In this document: piece by piece, positions 50,877 to 59,867 of the stretch | How positions within the stretch are numbered: the first letter of the stretch is position 1 | How the letters are laid out: every line of letters starts with the position of its first letter | Assembly (NCBI RefSeq): GCF_016056275.1 | Contig: NZ_JAECZA010000012.1 | Location: forward strand, 62,001-126,000 | Direction: 5' to 3' | DNA: 64,000 bases | Origin: Dendronalium phyllosphericum CENA369 | GTDB lineage: Bacteria; Cyanobacteriota; Cyanobacteriia; Cyanobacteriales; Nostocaceae | The notes under the pieces: generated by a model | Told to the model about the DNA's origin: nothing | Seen by the model: the letters and a program-made list of their open reading frames with translations, nothing else | The model's database searches: none | Position numbers and translations under genes: made by a program

Positions 50877-51923
50877 TTAGGGATTGGAGATTTGCCAATC
50901 TTTGATCTCAAAATCAGATTTCAACAATTTCTGATCGGCTAAAAATTGCTTTGTTGAATTTAAGAGTTTCAATCCTTCTGGTGTAAAAGGTTCAGTGGGA
51001 TAAAGGTCTAGTGGATAGGATTCTTTAACGATCGCCAACGGCACATTCCCACTTGCCTGAGCCGCAAACTGGTAGAATGCCTCTGGATTTGCCTTAATTT
51101 CCTGCAATGCTTGTCGTCTAATCTGATTCCACTTTTGCGGGAGTTCTGGGTGTCGAGAGAGGAAATTTTCTGTCACCACACTGACCCCCGTCCCCACTAA
51201 CCCCTGATGATCTTTGGCTCGATCTATTGCAGGAAATCCTTGAGAAACTAATGTTGGCCCTGCTCCCATAGCAAATGGATAAGCGGAAATATCACCTCTT
51301 TCTAATGCTGGTTTTGCATCAGCAGCAGGAATCTGTACTACCTTCACATCCTTAGTCAGTCCCTCTTTTTCCAGTAAACCCATCAGATAGCGATGAGGAT
51401 AAGTGCCTTTAGCAACTCCTATTTTTGTACCTTTAAGTTGTGCAACTGAGCGTACACCATTTTTCTTAGTAATTAACCAAGCATTCTGACCAACTCTTGT
51501 CTGATTAATTAATCGAGTTGGCAAACCAGCTGCTCTACCAACTAAAGCTGGCGTATCTCCATACAAACCCATATCTAATTGACCACTAACTAGAGCTTCG
51601 TTAAGTGCCGGGCCTCCGACAAAGGGAATAAATTTCACTTCTGTCACACCCAGGCTTTTGAGCGCAGGTGTCAATGTCCCTTTTTGCAACGTCCAACCCT
51701 CTGGGCCTATAGGTAACTTACTTTCGGAACTGATAAAGCCAACTCGTAAAACTAGAGTTTTCGCCTCTGTCGAATTTCCTCCAGTATTGGATGAAGCTAC
51801 TGCTAAGTTATTAGACTGGCTTTGTTGAGAAGCACAACTGGCAAGACCGGATAAAAGCACAACAGTTGTGACTGAAGCCAAAAAACGATGTCTAAAACTG
51901 CGCTCAAGTGCATGGGTACTCAT
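50877..51923 (-). CDS. SsuA/NMT1-like substrate-binding lipoprotein
   Basis: A 348-residue binding protein. Signal helix with lipobox GLASC (Cys about residue 30). LVLRVGFISSESKLPIGPEG, LGVTEVKFIPFVGGPALNEAL, LDMGLYGDTPALVGRAAG (GDTP ligand loop) and KPALERGDISAYPFAMG match the sulfonate-binding class. It lies 39 bp downstream of the ferredoxin gene in the flavoprotein-ferredoxin-SsuA-flavoprotein run, which is the strongest local evidence that the flavoproteins handle a compound taken up by such transporters. No permease or ATPase gene nearby. Confidence 0.85.
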   Translation of the reverse strand: MSTHALERSFRHRFLASVTTVVLLSGLASCASQQSQSNNLAVASSNTGGNSTEAKTLVLRVGFISSESKLPIGPEGWTLQKGTLTPALKSLGVTEVKFIPFVGGPALNEALVSGQLDMGLYGDTPALVGRAAGLPTRLINQTRVGQNAWLITKKNGVRSVAQLKGTKIGVAKGTYPHRYLMGLLEKEGLTKDVKVVQIPAADAKPALERGDISAYPFAMGAGPTLVSQGFPAIDRAKDHQGLVGTGVSVVTENFLSRHPELPQKWNQIRRQALQEIKANPEAFYQFAAQASGNVPLAIVKESYPLDLYPTEPFTPEGLKLLNSTKQFLADQKLLKSDFEIKDWQISNP

Positions 51924-51962
51924 AGACTGAAAATAGGAAACTTCTCAATTAAGAACTACGAA

Positions 51963-52361
51963 TTACGAATTAGTTTGCGGCGTTCCCCAAGGAAGAATTC
52001 TGCCTTGAGCATCTGTAGGCAAATTGCTGTTACTTTGCATAACTGGATAGTAGTAGGCAGATTTCTCTGTTTTAGCCGCAGGTGTGCGTCCCTTTCCCCA
52101 GCCGACGTTTTTGCGATAACTGCCAAGTAACCCAGCTGCTATCAAAGTCTCCTCATCCACTGGAACTGATTCATCAGCGTTGGGATCGACATACAGTGCA
52201 TCTACAGGACAATAAAGTTCGCACATATAACAAGTTTGACAATCGCTCTGGCGGGCAATTTTAGGCGCACTTCCTGGTACTGCATCGAACACATTGGTAG
52301 GACAAGCAGTGATGCAAAGATTACATTTAATGCAGCGAGATTCACTGACTAATTCAATCAT
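51963..52361 (-). CDS. 2[4Fe-4S] ferredoxin-type protein
   Basis: A 132-residue paralogue of the 3445/7831 ferredoxins with a longer C-terminal tail. Clusters: CIKCNLCITACP and CQTCYMCELYCP. Its ATG overlaps the flavoprotein stop codon by 4 bp (ATGA), so translation is coupled, which is strong evidence that the two proteins form a complex. Conserved VGWGKGR-type segment after the second cluster is shared with the other copies. Confidence 0.9.
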   Translation of the reverse strand: MIELVSESRCIKCNLCITACPTNVFDAVPGSAPKIARQSDCQTCYMCELYCPVDALYVDPNADESVPVDEETLIAAGLLGSYRKNVGWGKGRTPAAKTEKSAYYYPVMQSNSNLPTDAQGRILPWGTPQTNS

Positions 52362-53986
52362 CGTGCTACTAACTCCCTCTTGACGACTTCTTTTTCAGGC
52401 TTTGTCCAAACTGTATCTAATCCACCACTAATTAACCTATCTTGCTGATTAGCATCTTGCAGAGGATAATCCTGGTGCTTATGCATTCCACGAGTTTCTT
52501 TTCTAGCTTGTGCTGAAGTATACATCCATCTGGCAGTGGCGACCATTGCCGCCGCTTCTCTAGCTGGTAATGCTTGGCTATCAGAGGGGGCAGCACTATG
52601 GCGGATTTCTCGCCACAAAGTATGCAATCTTTCTAAAGAATTGCTCAAGCCTCGTTCAGTGCGAAAAAGATTGCGATCGTAAGGTAGTACTTCGGCTTGC
52701 ACAGCGCGGATAACTTCTTGGAGGTTAAAAGTATGGCTACTTTCGGAACTAACTGCTGCCTGTCCAATTGAATGCACTAGTCGTTGATTGGCCTTGTTTC
52801 CCAATTGACGAGCATATTCAGCCGCCGCTTGGCCTGACCAATAGCCAGAAGACATTGCCCAAGCTGCGTTGTAACTACCACCACCTGTAAATCCACCACA
52901 AATTAATTCCCGTGTGGCTGCATCTCCAGCTGCATAGAGTCCGGGTACTGAGGTAGCACAAGAATTATCTACAATCCGAATACCGCCAGTACCTCGTACT
53001 GTACCTTCCAAACGCAAAGTGACTGGAAAGCGTTGGCTAAAGGGGTCAATTCCTCGCCGGTCGAATGGCAAAAAGAAATTGTGCTGGATGGTTCGCATCC
53101 AAGTCCGGACTTCTTCTGGAGTTTCGTGGAGGCTACAGTATACAGGCTGAGTCAGCAATGTCTTGGCAATTACAGAGCGTCCCCGTTGAGAACCAGCACC
53201 TTCAATTACTGTGCCATCTTCATAAGTAAATGTTGCCCAACGATAAAAAGCTCCTTTAGTTACAGAAGCAAAAGCAGGAGTGAGAGCATAGGAATTAGAG
53301 AATTCCATCCCAGACATTTCCGCACCAGCTTCAGCTGCCATTAAATAACCATCTCCGGTGAGGACATTGCAACCGAGGGCTTTACTTAAAAAAGCACAAC
53401 CACCAGTAGCGATGACTACTGCTTTGGCTCGCACTGTCCAGCGTCCACCCGCTTGACGACGTATTCCTTTTGCTCCAGACACTGCTCCTTCTCGATCTAC
53501 TAGCAATTCTAGAGCCGGACTATGGTCAAGAATCTGTACTCCAGCTTTCTTAACTTGCTTACGCATCAGACGCATATATTCTGCGCCTTGCTGGAGGGAA
53601 CGATAGTAAGGTTGTCCTTGTTGGTCGGAGGGAAAGGGATAACCCCAGTTACCTAACTCATACAGATTTGCATGAGTGCGATCTAGAACTCGCTCCATCC
53701 AAGAACGCTCTGCTAAAAACCCTCCCAGAGCTTCCCGACTGGCCATAGCGGTTTCTCGTTGGTTGGGGTTTGCTACATACCACACACTGGTTCCACCAGA
53801 CGCAGTTGCTCCACTAGAACCACAGTAGCCTTTATCTACCAAAATAACCCGGACTCCAACAGCCGCCGCATTGTAAGCCGCCCAAGCACCAGCCGGGCCA
53901 CCTCCAATAACTAAGACATCGGCTTCTAAATCTATATCAGAGCCATTGTTAGATGATTGCTCAGACGCTAATTGACTTGCACTCAC
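52358..53986 (-). CDS. AprA/FrdA-like FAD-dependent oxidoreductase
   Basis: A 542-residue flavoprotein. VLVIGGGPAGAWAAYNAA, GYCGSSGATASGG, GTVRGTGGIRI, GLYAAGDAATRELI and RKETRGMHKHQDYP identify the FrdA/AprA family. The start is GTG at 53986, chosen because AAGGAG lies 9 bases upstream. First gene of the minus-strand cluster. The divergent intergenic region (53987-54300) carries an imperfect AATAC...GTATT inverted repeat and separates it from a methyltransferase. The likely substrate is an organosulfur compound or sulfur oxyanion; not proven. Confidence 0.87.
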   Translation of the reverse strand: MSASQLASEQSSNNGSDIDLEADVLVIGGGPAGAWAAYNAAAVGVRVILVDKGYCGSSGATASGGTSVWYVANPNQRETAMASREALGGFLAERSWMERVLDRTHANLYELGNWGYPFPSDQQGQPYYRSLQQGAEYMRLMRKQVKKAGVQILDHSPALELLVDREGAVSGAKGIRRQAGGRWTVRAKAVVIATGGCAFLSKALGCNVLTGDGYLMAAEAGAEMSGMEFSNSYALTPAFASVTKGAFYRWATFTYEDGTVIEGAGSQRGRSVIAKTLLTQPVYCSLHETPEEVRTWMRTIQHNFFLPFDRRGIDPFSQRFPVTLRLEGTVRGTGGIRIVDNSCATSVPGLYAAGDAATRELICGGFTGGGSYNAAWAMSSGYWSGQAAAEYARQLGNKANQRLVHSIGQAAVSSESSHTFNLQEVIRAVQAEVLPYDRNLFRTERGLSNSLERLHTLWREIRHSAAPSDSQALPAREAAAMVATARWMYTSAQARKETRGMHKHQDYPLQDANQQDRLISGGLDTVWTKPEKEVVKRELVAR

Positions 53987-54115
53987 TAGCTCTCACTCCT
54001 TCATAGACAGCAATATTTTTAACACCACAGACATGACTAGCAGAATTCATCTGTGCATAATTTTTAGAAGACCTAAAAGACTTATTTGTAAAGTAATACA
54101 GAGGTTTTGCAATTA

Positions 54116-54161
54116 AATACGAATCATCTACCGATTTAACGGTGATTGATTTAGTAGTATT
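54116..54161. promoter_or_regulatory. imperfect inverted repeat in divergent promoter
   Basis: AATACGAATC (54116-) and GATTTAGTAGTATT (to 54161) with an inner ACCG...CGGT pair form a 46-bp imperfect dyad between the flavoprotein operon and the methyltransferase. The right half TAGTAGTATT equals the half-site at 11264-11274. Candidate shared operator. Confidence 0.4.
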
Positions 54162-54300
54162 ACACGGCACTAAATAAAATTCAAGCCCTTAGCAGCTAAA
54201 ATATATATTTAACTAAATTTATTAGTTACGAATATTTAGAGTAACTAAATATTTGTTGACAATAATGAAATTGGACTTCATCGCTGACACGCCCTAGCTT

Positions 54301-55116
54301 ATGCAAGACCCTAGACAAGAAATAAATGCCAGAGCTTCTATGGATTTGGAACAGCGAAGGACTTGGTATTCTCCCGTTGCGGATGTTTATTACAATGCAA
54401 GAGCGTCCTATCCAAAGGAATTAATCGATCGGGCTGTCGCTTTAGCCCAACTTGACTCAGATGCGTCGATTCTTGAGGTTGGTTGTGGCCCGGGAAATGC
54501 GACGGTGGCTTTTGCTCAATTTGGTTTTTCAATGACGTGTATTGAGCCAAACCAGGACTTTTATCATTTGGCACAACACAACTGCGATCGCTATCCAAAA
54601 GTTACAATTTGCAATACATCATTTGAGGAGTGGAAACTAGAAGCAAAACAGTTCAATGCTGTTCTATCTGCCAATGCCTTTCACTGGATACCGCCAGAGA
54701 TTAGATATACCAAGGCAGCAGCGGCAATGTGCGATAACGGTTTTCTTATTTTGCTATGGAATCTGACCCCAGAACCGAAATACGAAGTTTACCAAGCGAT
54801 TGAGGAAGTGTATCAAGCTTATGCTCCCTCATTTGCCCGATATGAAGGTGCGGAAGTTCAAGCGGAGATTTTGAGGGGGTTTGGACAAGAGGTTTTGGAC
54901 TCCGGTTGCTTCAAAGAGTTGGTCGTTGAGCAAACTGCGTGTGAAGTCACCTATAGCATTGATAATTATCTCAAGCTTTTAAGTACCTTTCGGAGACTGG
55001 AACCACAAACCAAAGAGTTACTCTTTGCAGGATTGCGGGAGAAGCTAGAAAAAATTGGAGATAGCGTACAACTAGAGTTTCTTTCTGCTGTTCATGTTGC
55101 CCGCAAAGACAGCTAA
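54301..55116 (+). CDS. class I SAM-dependent methyltransferase
   Basis: A 271-residue methyltransferase, paralogue of 23228. Motif I ILEVGCGPGNATVAFAQFG, motif II CIEPNQDF, and SANAFHWIPPEI in the motif IV region. Like its paralogue it borders an SsuA/flavoprotein/LLM-type cluster, here divergently. No ribosome-binding site is obvious. A recurrent association with organosulfur genes suggests an S-methylation or methyl-acceptor role, which is inference. Confidence 0.85.
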   Translation: MQDPRQEINARASMDLEQRRTWYSPVADVYYNARASYPKELIDRAVALAQLDSDASILEVGCGPGNATVAFAQFGFSMTCIEPNQDFYHLAQHNCDRYPKVTICNTSFEEWKLEAKQFNAVLSANAFHWIPPEIRYTKAAAAMCDNGFLILLWNLTPEPKYEVYQAIEEVYQAYAPSFARYEGAEVQAEILRGFGQEVLDSGCFKELVVEQTACEVTYSIDNYLKLLSTFRRLEPQTKELLFAGLREKLEKIGDSVQLEFLSAVHVARKDS

Positions 55117-55185
55117 ACTGTTAAGGTCGTAACACATCCTACTCAATATTTCCTTTATAAATAGCGTCTGAGACCGAAACATCGG

Positions 55186-56697
55186 TCATACTAAGTCTAT
55201 TCCTAAGAGGATTGCGATGTTGCTGCCAATGTAACCCATTGCTAAAGGAGATTGACCCTTTAACAATAATAAAATTTGATTAAGGATTTGTGGAAGAGTT
55301 GCACCATATAAGTGCCAGAGCTTTTTCCTCAGTTGAGTTAAAATGCGATCGCCTGTAATATCGTCAGTACCCGGTCGTAGCAACCAATGGGTTCGCAATA
55401 TCTGAAAATGACGAATATCATGACTCTGCACTACTCGATGAATCTCTTGAGTTGTATTTTCTACCAATTCATCTGTAACCACTTTCATTACTAGGGGTTG
55501 CAATGTAAACGAGGGTTCATAATCGCCGATCCATTTTTCTAAAAGCGATCGCTTTTCTAAAGCTACAATACTTTCTAAAACCATAGCTGGGTCAACGGAT
55601 ATCAGCAAGTGGGTTTGCAATCGAGAGAATGAGACAGGTTCTTGCCAAATTGCTAACCAGTAGAGAATATCTTGCTCTAAGCCGGAAAGTTGCTCAAATT
55701 GCTGTTGGAGCATCACATGCAAGCGATCGCCTACAATTAAAGTATTCTGCTTCAAAAAAGCAGCAACATTCCCACCAAATACAGACTGAATCAATGGTGT
55801 TACCAGTTTCAGCGCTAAGGGATTACCGCGATAAAGTTGAATCAAGGCTGATAACCCCAATTCCTTGCCTGTAAATCCCCTTGATTGCAATAATTCTACA
55901 GCTTCCGTTTTCTGCAACCCTTTGAGATTTAAACAACGAAATACTTTTGTGTTAATTTCAACAGTGCTTATTTGTTCGCGGCTGCTAATCAGAATACAAC
56001 TTTGATGCCGTTCCCGACTTAATTGCTGGATAAATTGACTGTAACTTAAGTCTTTTGGCTGTGAGAAAATAGCTTCTACTCCATCTAATACCAACAGACA
56101 GTGATGTTTTTGTAACTGCTGGATGAGTTGTGCAGTACCTTGTTGAATATTTTGGACAAGGCTTTGCTCGAAGAAATTTAGCAGGCTATTCAGTAGGGAA
56201 AGCAGAGATGGGGAAGTTTGTACAGACTTCCAAATTAAACAATCAAATTTTGATTGAATGCGATCTACTAAAGCCAGTGCTAGGGTAGTTTTGCCAATAC
56301 CAGCAATACCGTTAATGGCGACTAATTTATAGTTTTGGCTAGCAATCAATTCTTCTAACTGTACCAATTCCCGATTGCGTCCATAGAAGCTTTCGATATC
56401 AGGTGCTTCATTCCAGTCTCGGTAGGATATAGGAATGTCTGTAATAGTTTCTAAGTCTGCGTCTGCATCGGATAAATCTGCGATCGCTTCCCAGTTTTCA
56501 ATTCTTACAGCTTGACAGATAGCAATGAAAATTTCTCGCTGGATGCGATCGCCTTGCCAAAATCGGCGTAAAGTAGCTCTAGATGTATGGGCATCTTGCC
56601 ACCAACGCGCCGTGCTAGTTTTTGTCCAACCCAGACGTTGACGGGATTTGTCTACAATTGCTAGTCCTGCTGTTGATGCTTTCAGAGAGTTTGACAT
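55186..56697 (-). CDS. STAND (NB-ARC) ATPase without sensor domain
   Basis: A 503-residue STAND NTPase. N-terminal helical, HTH-like domain (~5-75) common in Nostoc NB-ARC/WD40 proteins; FYGRNREL; Walker A GIAGIGKTT (130-138); Walker B LLVLDGVE; ILISSRE; GNPLALKL; winged-helix part to ~440. Family members continue from GYxxGNxxxLL into pentapeptide or WD40 repeats, but this protein ends at GYIGSNIAILLGIDLV. No repeat-coding DNA follows in 55117-55185. It is therefore truncated at the sensor boundary or a natural sensor-less form. Signalling or defence role by family. Confidence 0.85.
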   Translation of the reverse strand: MSNSLKASTAGLAIVDKSRQRLGWTKTSTARWWQDAHTSRATLRRFWQGDRIQREIFIAICQAVRIENWEAIADLSDADADLETITDIPISYRDWNEAPDIESFYGRNRELVQLEELIASQNYKLVAINGIAGIGKTTLALALVDRIQSKFDCLIWKSVQTSPSLLSLLNSLLNFFEQSLVQNIQQGTAQLIQQLQKHHCLLVLDGVEAIFSQPKDLSYSQFIQQLSRERHQSCILISSREQISTVEINTKVFRCLNLKGLQKTEAVELLQSRGFTGKELGLSALIQLYRGNPLALKLVTPLIQSVFGGNVAAFLKQNTLIVGDRLHVMLQQQFEQLSGLEQDILYWLAIWQEPVSFSRLQTHLLISVDPAMVLESIVALEKRSLLEKWIGDYEPSFTLQPLVMKVVTDELVENTTQEIHRVVQSHDIRHFQILRTHWLLRPGTDDITGDRILTQLRKKLWHLYGATLPQILNQILLLLKGQSPLAMGYIGSNIAILLGIDLV

Positions 56698-56872
56698 ACA
56701 TCTATGGCTGAGATTCCGACTTCTTAAAATAAGTCGAGAATCTGGGAATGATTTTCAAACAATTCTAATAAACCAATTGTACCTACAAAAAAAGTATAAA
56801 TTTCACATATGTGTTTTGTGCAAAGGATAAAAATTTGTATCTGAACTCTACGTAACAATAGAAACTTTCAAG

Positions 56873-59578
56873 TTAACTAGAAGCTGTAGAATCAGCGTTG
56901 CCTGTATTATTTTTACTCTTCGATTTTTTAATGTTCATAATTTTTGCTTCCGATGATGAAGAATTCTTTGAATTATCATCATCTAATGAAGAAGGTTTAG
57001 ATAACTCTAAACTCTGATTATTGCCTGATGAATTAATTAATTTACCTTCATGAATAATTTGGAAATTTTCCTGTTTTTCTTGACTTGCAAACTTCCCTGA
57101 ATACTTAAGACGTTGTAAATCTTGCTTGAATTTTTCATAATTTTCTACAGGTTCGCTCAAATTAAAATTAAGCTGGTAATCATTTCTAATACATCCTATA
57201 CCTTTTCTAATTTCATCACTATCAAAACTATCATCTAAAAGTAAAAGAGCTTCTAATTTTTCTAAGAACTGTACAACATCTTCCCGATTAGCAGTATTTG
57301 GATGATTAGAGAAGAAACTTTCCTCAATATCTTTCAGTTTTTGAGAAGCTTTTTCTCTAGTACGCTCAAGTTCTGCTAAAGATTTTCGTCTGTCAAGTTC
57401 TCGAAATAATATCTTGAAATTGAATTCAAATTTATCTAAAGCTTCAGTATATTTCATTTCTCGATTTGTATCTCTTTTTAAAGAGTTAATTACTTCAACA
57501 ACACTGCGTGCAAACCCAACTTTATCAAGATAGTGTGGATCTTTTGAACATTGCTTAACGCAAGCGTCTACCGCATCAAACATTGTTTCACCTAATTCAA
57601 CTTTATGCTGAACAAATTCTTCCGTAATATCTCTAGTGTCACGCTCCCTAACACCCCGCACCTCTGAAGCAAATTTTTGAGCAGCTAAAACACTAATAGG
57701 TATTGGTATTAAATCTTCAACTTCAGGACTTGAAAGTGTTTCAGGAAAATTAACACCTAATTGCCTCAAATCACCAATTTGCAGGACAAATTCTTCTTTC
57801 AGTGGTGGTTTTTTTCGAGGACCATAACCTTTCTTAGTTAATTCTTTTTTAGCGTTATTACCGGAATCATCACTATCTAGTAAAACAATTACTGCTGGTT
57901 GTTCTGAGTCACGTCCACGAGCTAGATAAGTTAAGTATGGAATATTTGATGCTCCCTCAGCAGGAACAATAGTAACTTCGTTCAGATCAAGTGATTCACG
58001 CTTTGAAGCTACATCAAAAGTACGCAAGTAAGTTGATACTCCTGCAAGAAGGACTTGATCAACAGGTCCTTCTACCATTAAATTGCAATGACTTATATAA
58101 ACAGTTTCAGCTACAAAAGCACCAAATGCAGAACGCAGTGGTTCATAGTGATTTCTAGATACACTTTTTACTACACGAGTACCTTCATAATCACTTCCTT
58201 TATCTAAAACTCGAATTCTTTCGCCGTGATTTTTATCTATCAAAAATGGTGAATGAGTTACATATACTACCTGAGAAGCTGACTTTCTATCTTCTGAATT
58301 TGCAACTTCCTCAAAGATTTTCAATAAATCTTGTTGTGCTCGACTGGATAGGAAAGCATCAGGCTCATCCATTAATAGAATTTCAGGAATATTATTTGGA
58401 GGTTCATAGGAGCGATGCTGAATGAAGTAACTAAGAAAGTATTTCAATCCATTACTACGTTCATCAAAAGAATATTTGGTTCCTGTCCTATCAACTATTG
58501 TGAATTCAAGATTGTGATCTTTTGCTGATACAAGTAAGCGAAATTTGCTATCTTGAACCCAATAGTTTGGGAAGTTGAGATTTGCCGATAGTTGTCTATT
58601 TATTTTATCTATTATAGCCTGTGTATATCCTACATCGTTAGCTTCCATCGAATGCGCTAAATCTAACAAATTTATCTCATTAACTTCAGCAATTATACAG
58701 AGTAATTGATAAGTTAGATTAACCTCTTCTTCTTGTTTATCCTTCTCTTTTTCGTTTAAAGTACTATCAGAATCAGATAAAATATTGATAATTTCTTGTA
58801 TTACATTATTGGATGCTTTATCTTCATTAAAATTATATGGAGTTTTAGAATTATTAAATATTTGTGGGTTCTTATAAAACTCATCTATTAACTTACGAAT
58901 TCTTTGACGATGAGTATTTGAAAGCATTTCATATTTAGTACAATCAGCTTCTCCCTTGACTTTTTGAACAAGTTTTTGAATTGGTATACTTGAAGGAAGT
59001 GCTATGTTACTCTTCAGCCTGCGAGTTCCTGGTAGTATTTTTATAAACTCATCTACTTTTCGAGGATCAACTTCATGATAGGAATATTTTCCCTCATCTT
59101 CAGGAAGGTATATACTGAGCAAGTTGCCACTAGTCCTAAAAAGAAAAAATCTATCTAATGGACGGCTTTGAGAAATATCAGATAGTTTTTTGATGTGCTT
59201 ACACTCTATCTCAGATAGACATGACCATTCTGTACCAAAGTCAGGCAGACGATTTTTGTCAGAAGTTACAAGAAAACGCTCTGAATAGCGACAAAAATCT
59301 CTTGAAGAAATTGGTTGTTTTTTAGAGTCGTATTCAATAGCATACCCAGTAATTGCTTTTTCAATGGCACTTAAAAGATGAGACTTGCCTGATTCATTTG
59401 CACCTACAATAGCTGTGATTTTTGGATCTATCGGTACTTGAATATAGGGATACCACATTTCAGTATTATCGGCTTTAATGATTTCCCAAGGCTTTTTATG
59501 CGCTCTAGAATCATGTTGCTTCATATAGTCAACATTGAATGACTTATAAAATCTAACTAAAACTGAATCGAGACGCAT
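56873..59578 (-). CDS. OLD-family ATPase/TOPRIM nuclease
   Basis: About 901 residues. ABC-type ATPase: Walker A GANESGKSHLL near residue 60, an Asn-Gly signature (DERSNGLKYFLSY), Walker B EILLMDEPDAFLS and switch His in YVTHSPFLI. A TOPRIM domain follows (NLMVEGPVDQVLL with catalytic Glu, VPAEGASN, VIVLLDSDDSGN with DxD). The C-terminal ~250 residues are helical/coiled coil and end in a Ser/Asn/Lys-rich tail. OLD-family proteins, including GajA of Gabija, nick DNA in phage defence; no UvrD-like helicase is adjacent, so this is a solitary OLD gene. The start at MRLDSVLVRFYKSF is chosen; an ATG 13 codons upstream is possible. Confidence 0.87.
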   Translation of the reverse strand: MRLDSVLVRFYKSFNVDYMKQHDSRAHKKPWEIIKADNTEMWYPYIQVPIDPKITAIVGANESGKSHLLSAIEKAITGYAIEYDSKKQPISSRDFCRYSERFLVTSDKNRLPDFGTEWSCLSEIECKHIKKLSDISQSRPLDRFFLFRTSGNLLSIYLPEDEGKYSYHEVDPRKVDEFIKILPGTRRLKSNIALPSSIPIQKLVQKVKGEADCTKYEMLSNTHRQRIRKLIDEFYKNPQIFNNSKTPYNFNEDKASNNVIQEIINILSDSDSTLNEKEKDKQEEEVNLTYQLLCIIAEVNEINLLDLAHSMEANDVGYTQAIIDKINRQLSANLNFPNYWVQDSKFRLLVSAKDHNLEFTIVDRTGTKYSFDERSNGLKYFLSYFIQHRSYEPPNNIPEILLMDEPDAFLSSRAQQDLLKIFEEVANSEDRKSASQVVYVTHSPFLIDKNHGERIRVLDKGSDYEGTRVVKSVSRNHYEPLRSAFGAFVAETVYISHCNLMVEGPVDQVLLAGVSTYLRTFDVASKRESLDLNEVTIVPAEGASNIPYLTYLARGRDSEQPAVIVLLDSDDSGNNAKKELTKKGYGPRKKPPLKEEFVLQIGDLRQLGVNFPETLSSPEVEDLIPIPISVLAAQKFASEVRGVRERDTRDITEEFVQHKVELGETMFDAVDACVKQCSKDPHYLDKVGFARSVVEVINSLKRDTNREMKYTEALDKFEFNFKILFRELDRRKSLAELERTREKASQKLKDIEESFFSNHPNTANREDVVQFLEKLEALLLLDDSFDSDEIRKGIGCIRNDYQLNFNLSEPVENYEKFKQDLQRLKYSGKFASQEKQENFQIIHEGKLINSSGNNQSLELSKPSSLDDDNSKNSSSSEAKIMNIKKSKSKNNTGNADSTASS

Positions 59579-59867
59579 AAGTTTTATCTTGATTAAAATG
59601 TATAAATATTTACTCAATATACTTCTGTATTTTTACTAGAAAAAGTATTTTAATTGATTTATTCTCGGTAGTTTTTATTACAAAAGTATATGACTAAAAT
59701 CATACAGGCTGCAAGCAGTATCTAAAAAAATTAGTATATGCTTAAACGAAACTGAATATTTCACCTTAAACCCATCACTGAGCATTTAGTGAGCACAAAA
59801 CTGAGCATATCTCCCCGAAAAACCCGCCTACGCTAGAGACAGCAAGCAAAAGCGTTAGGTAAAGATT

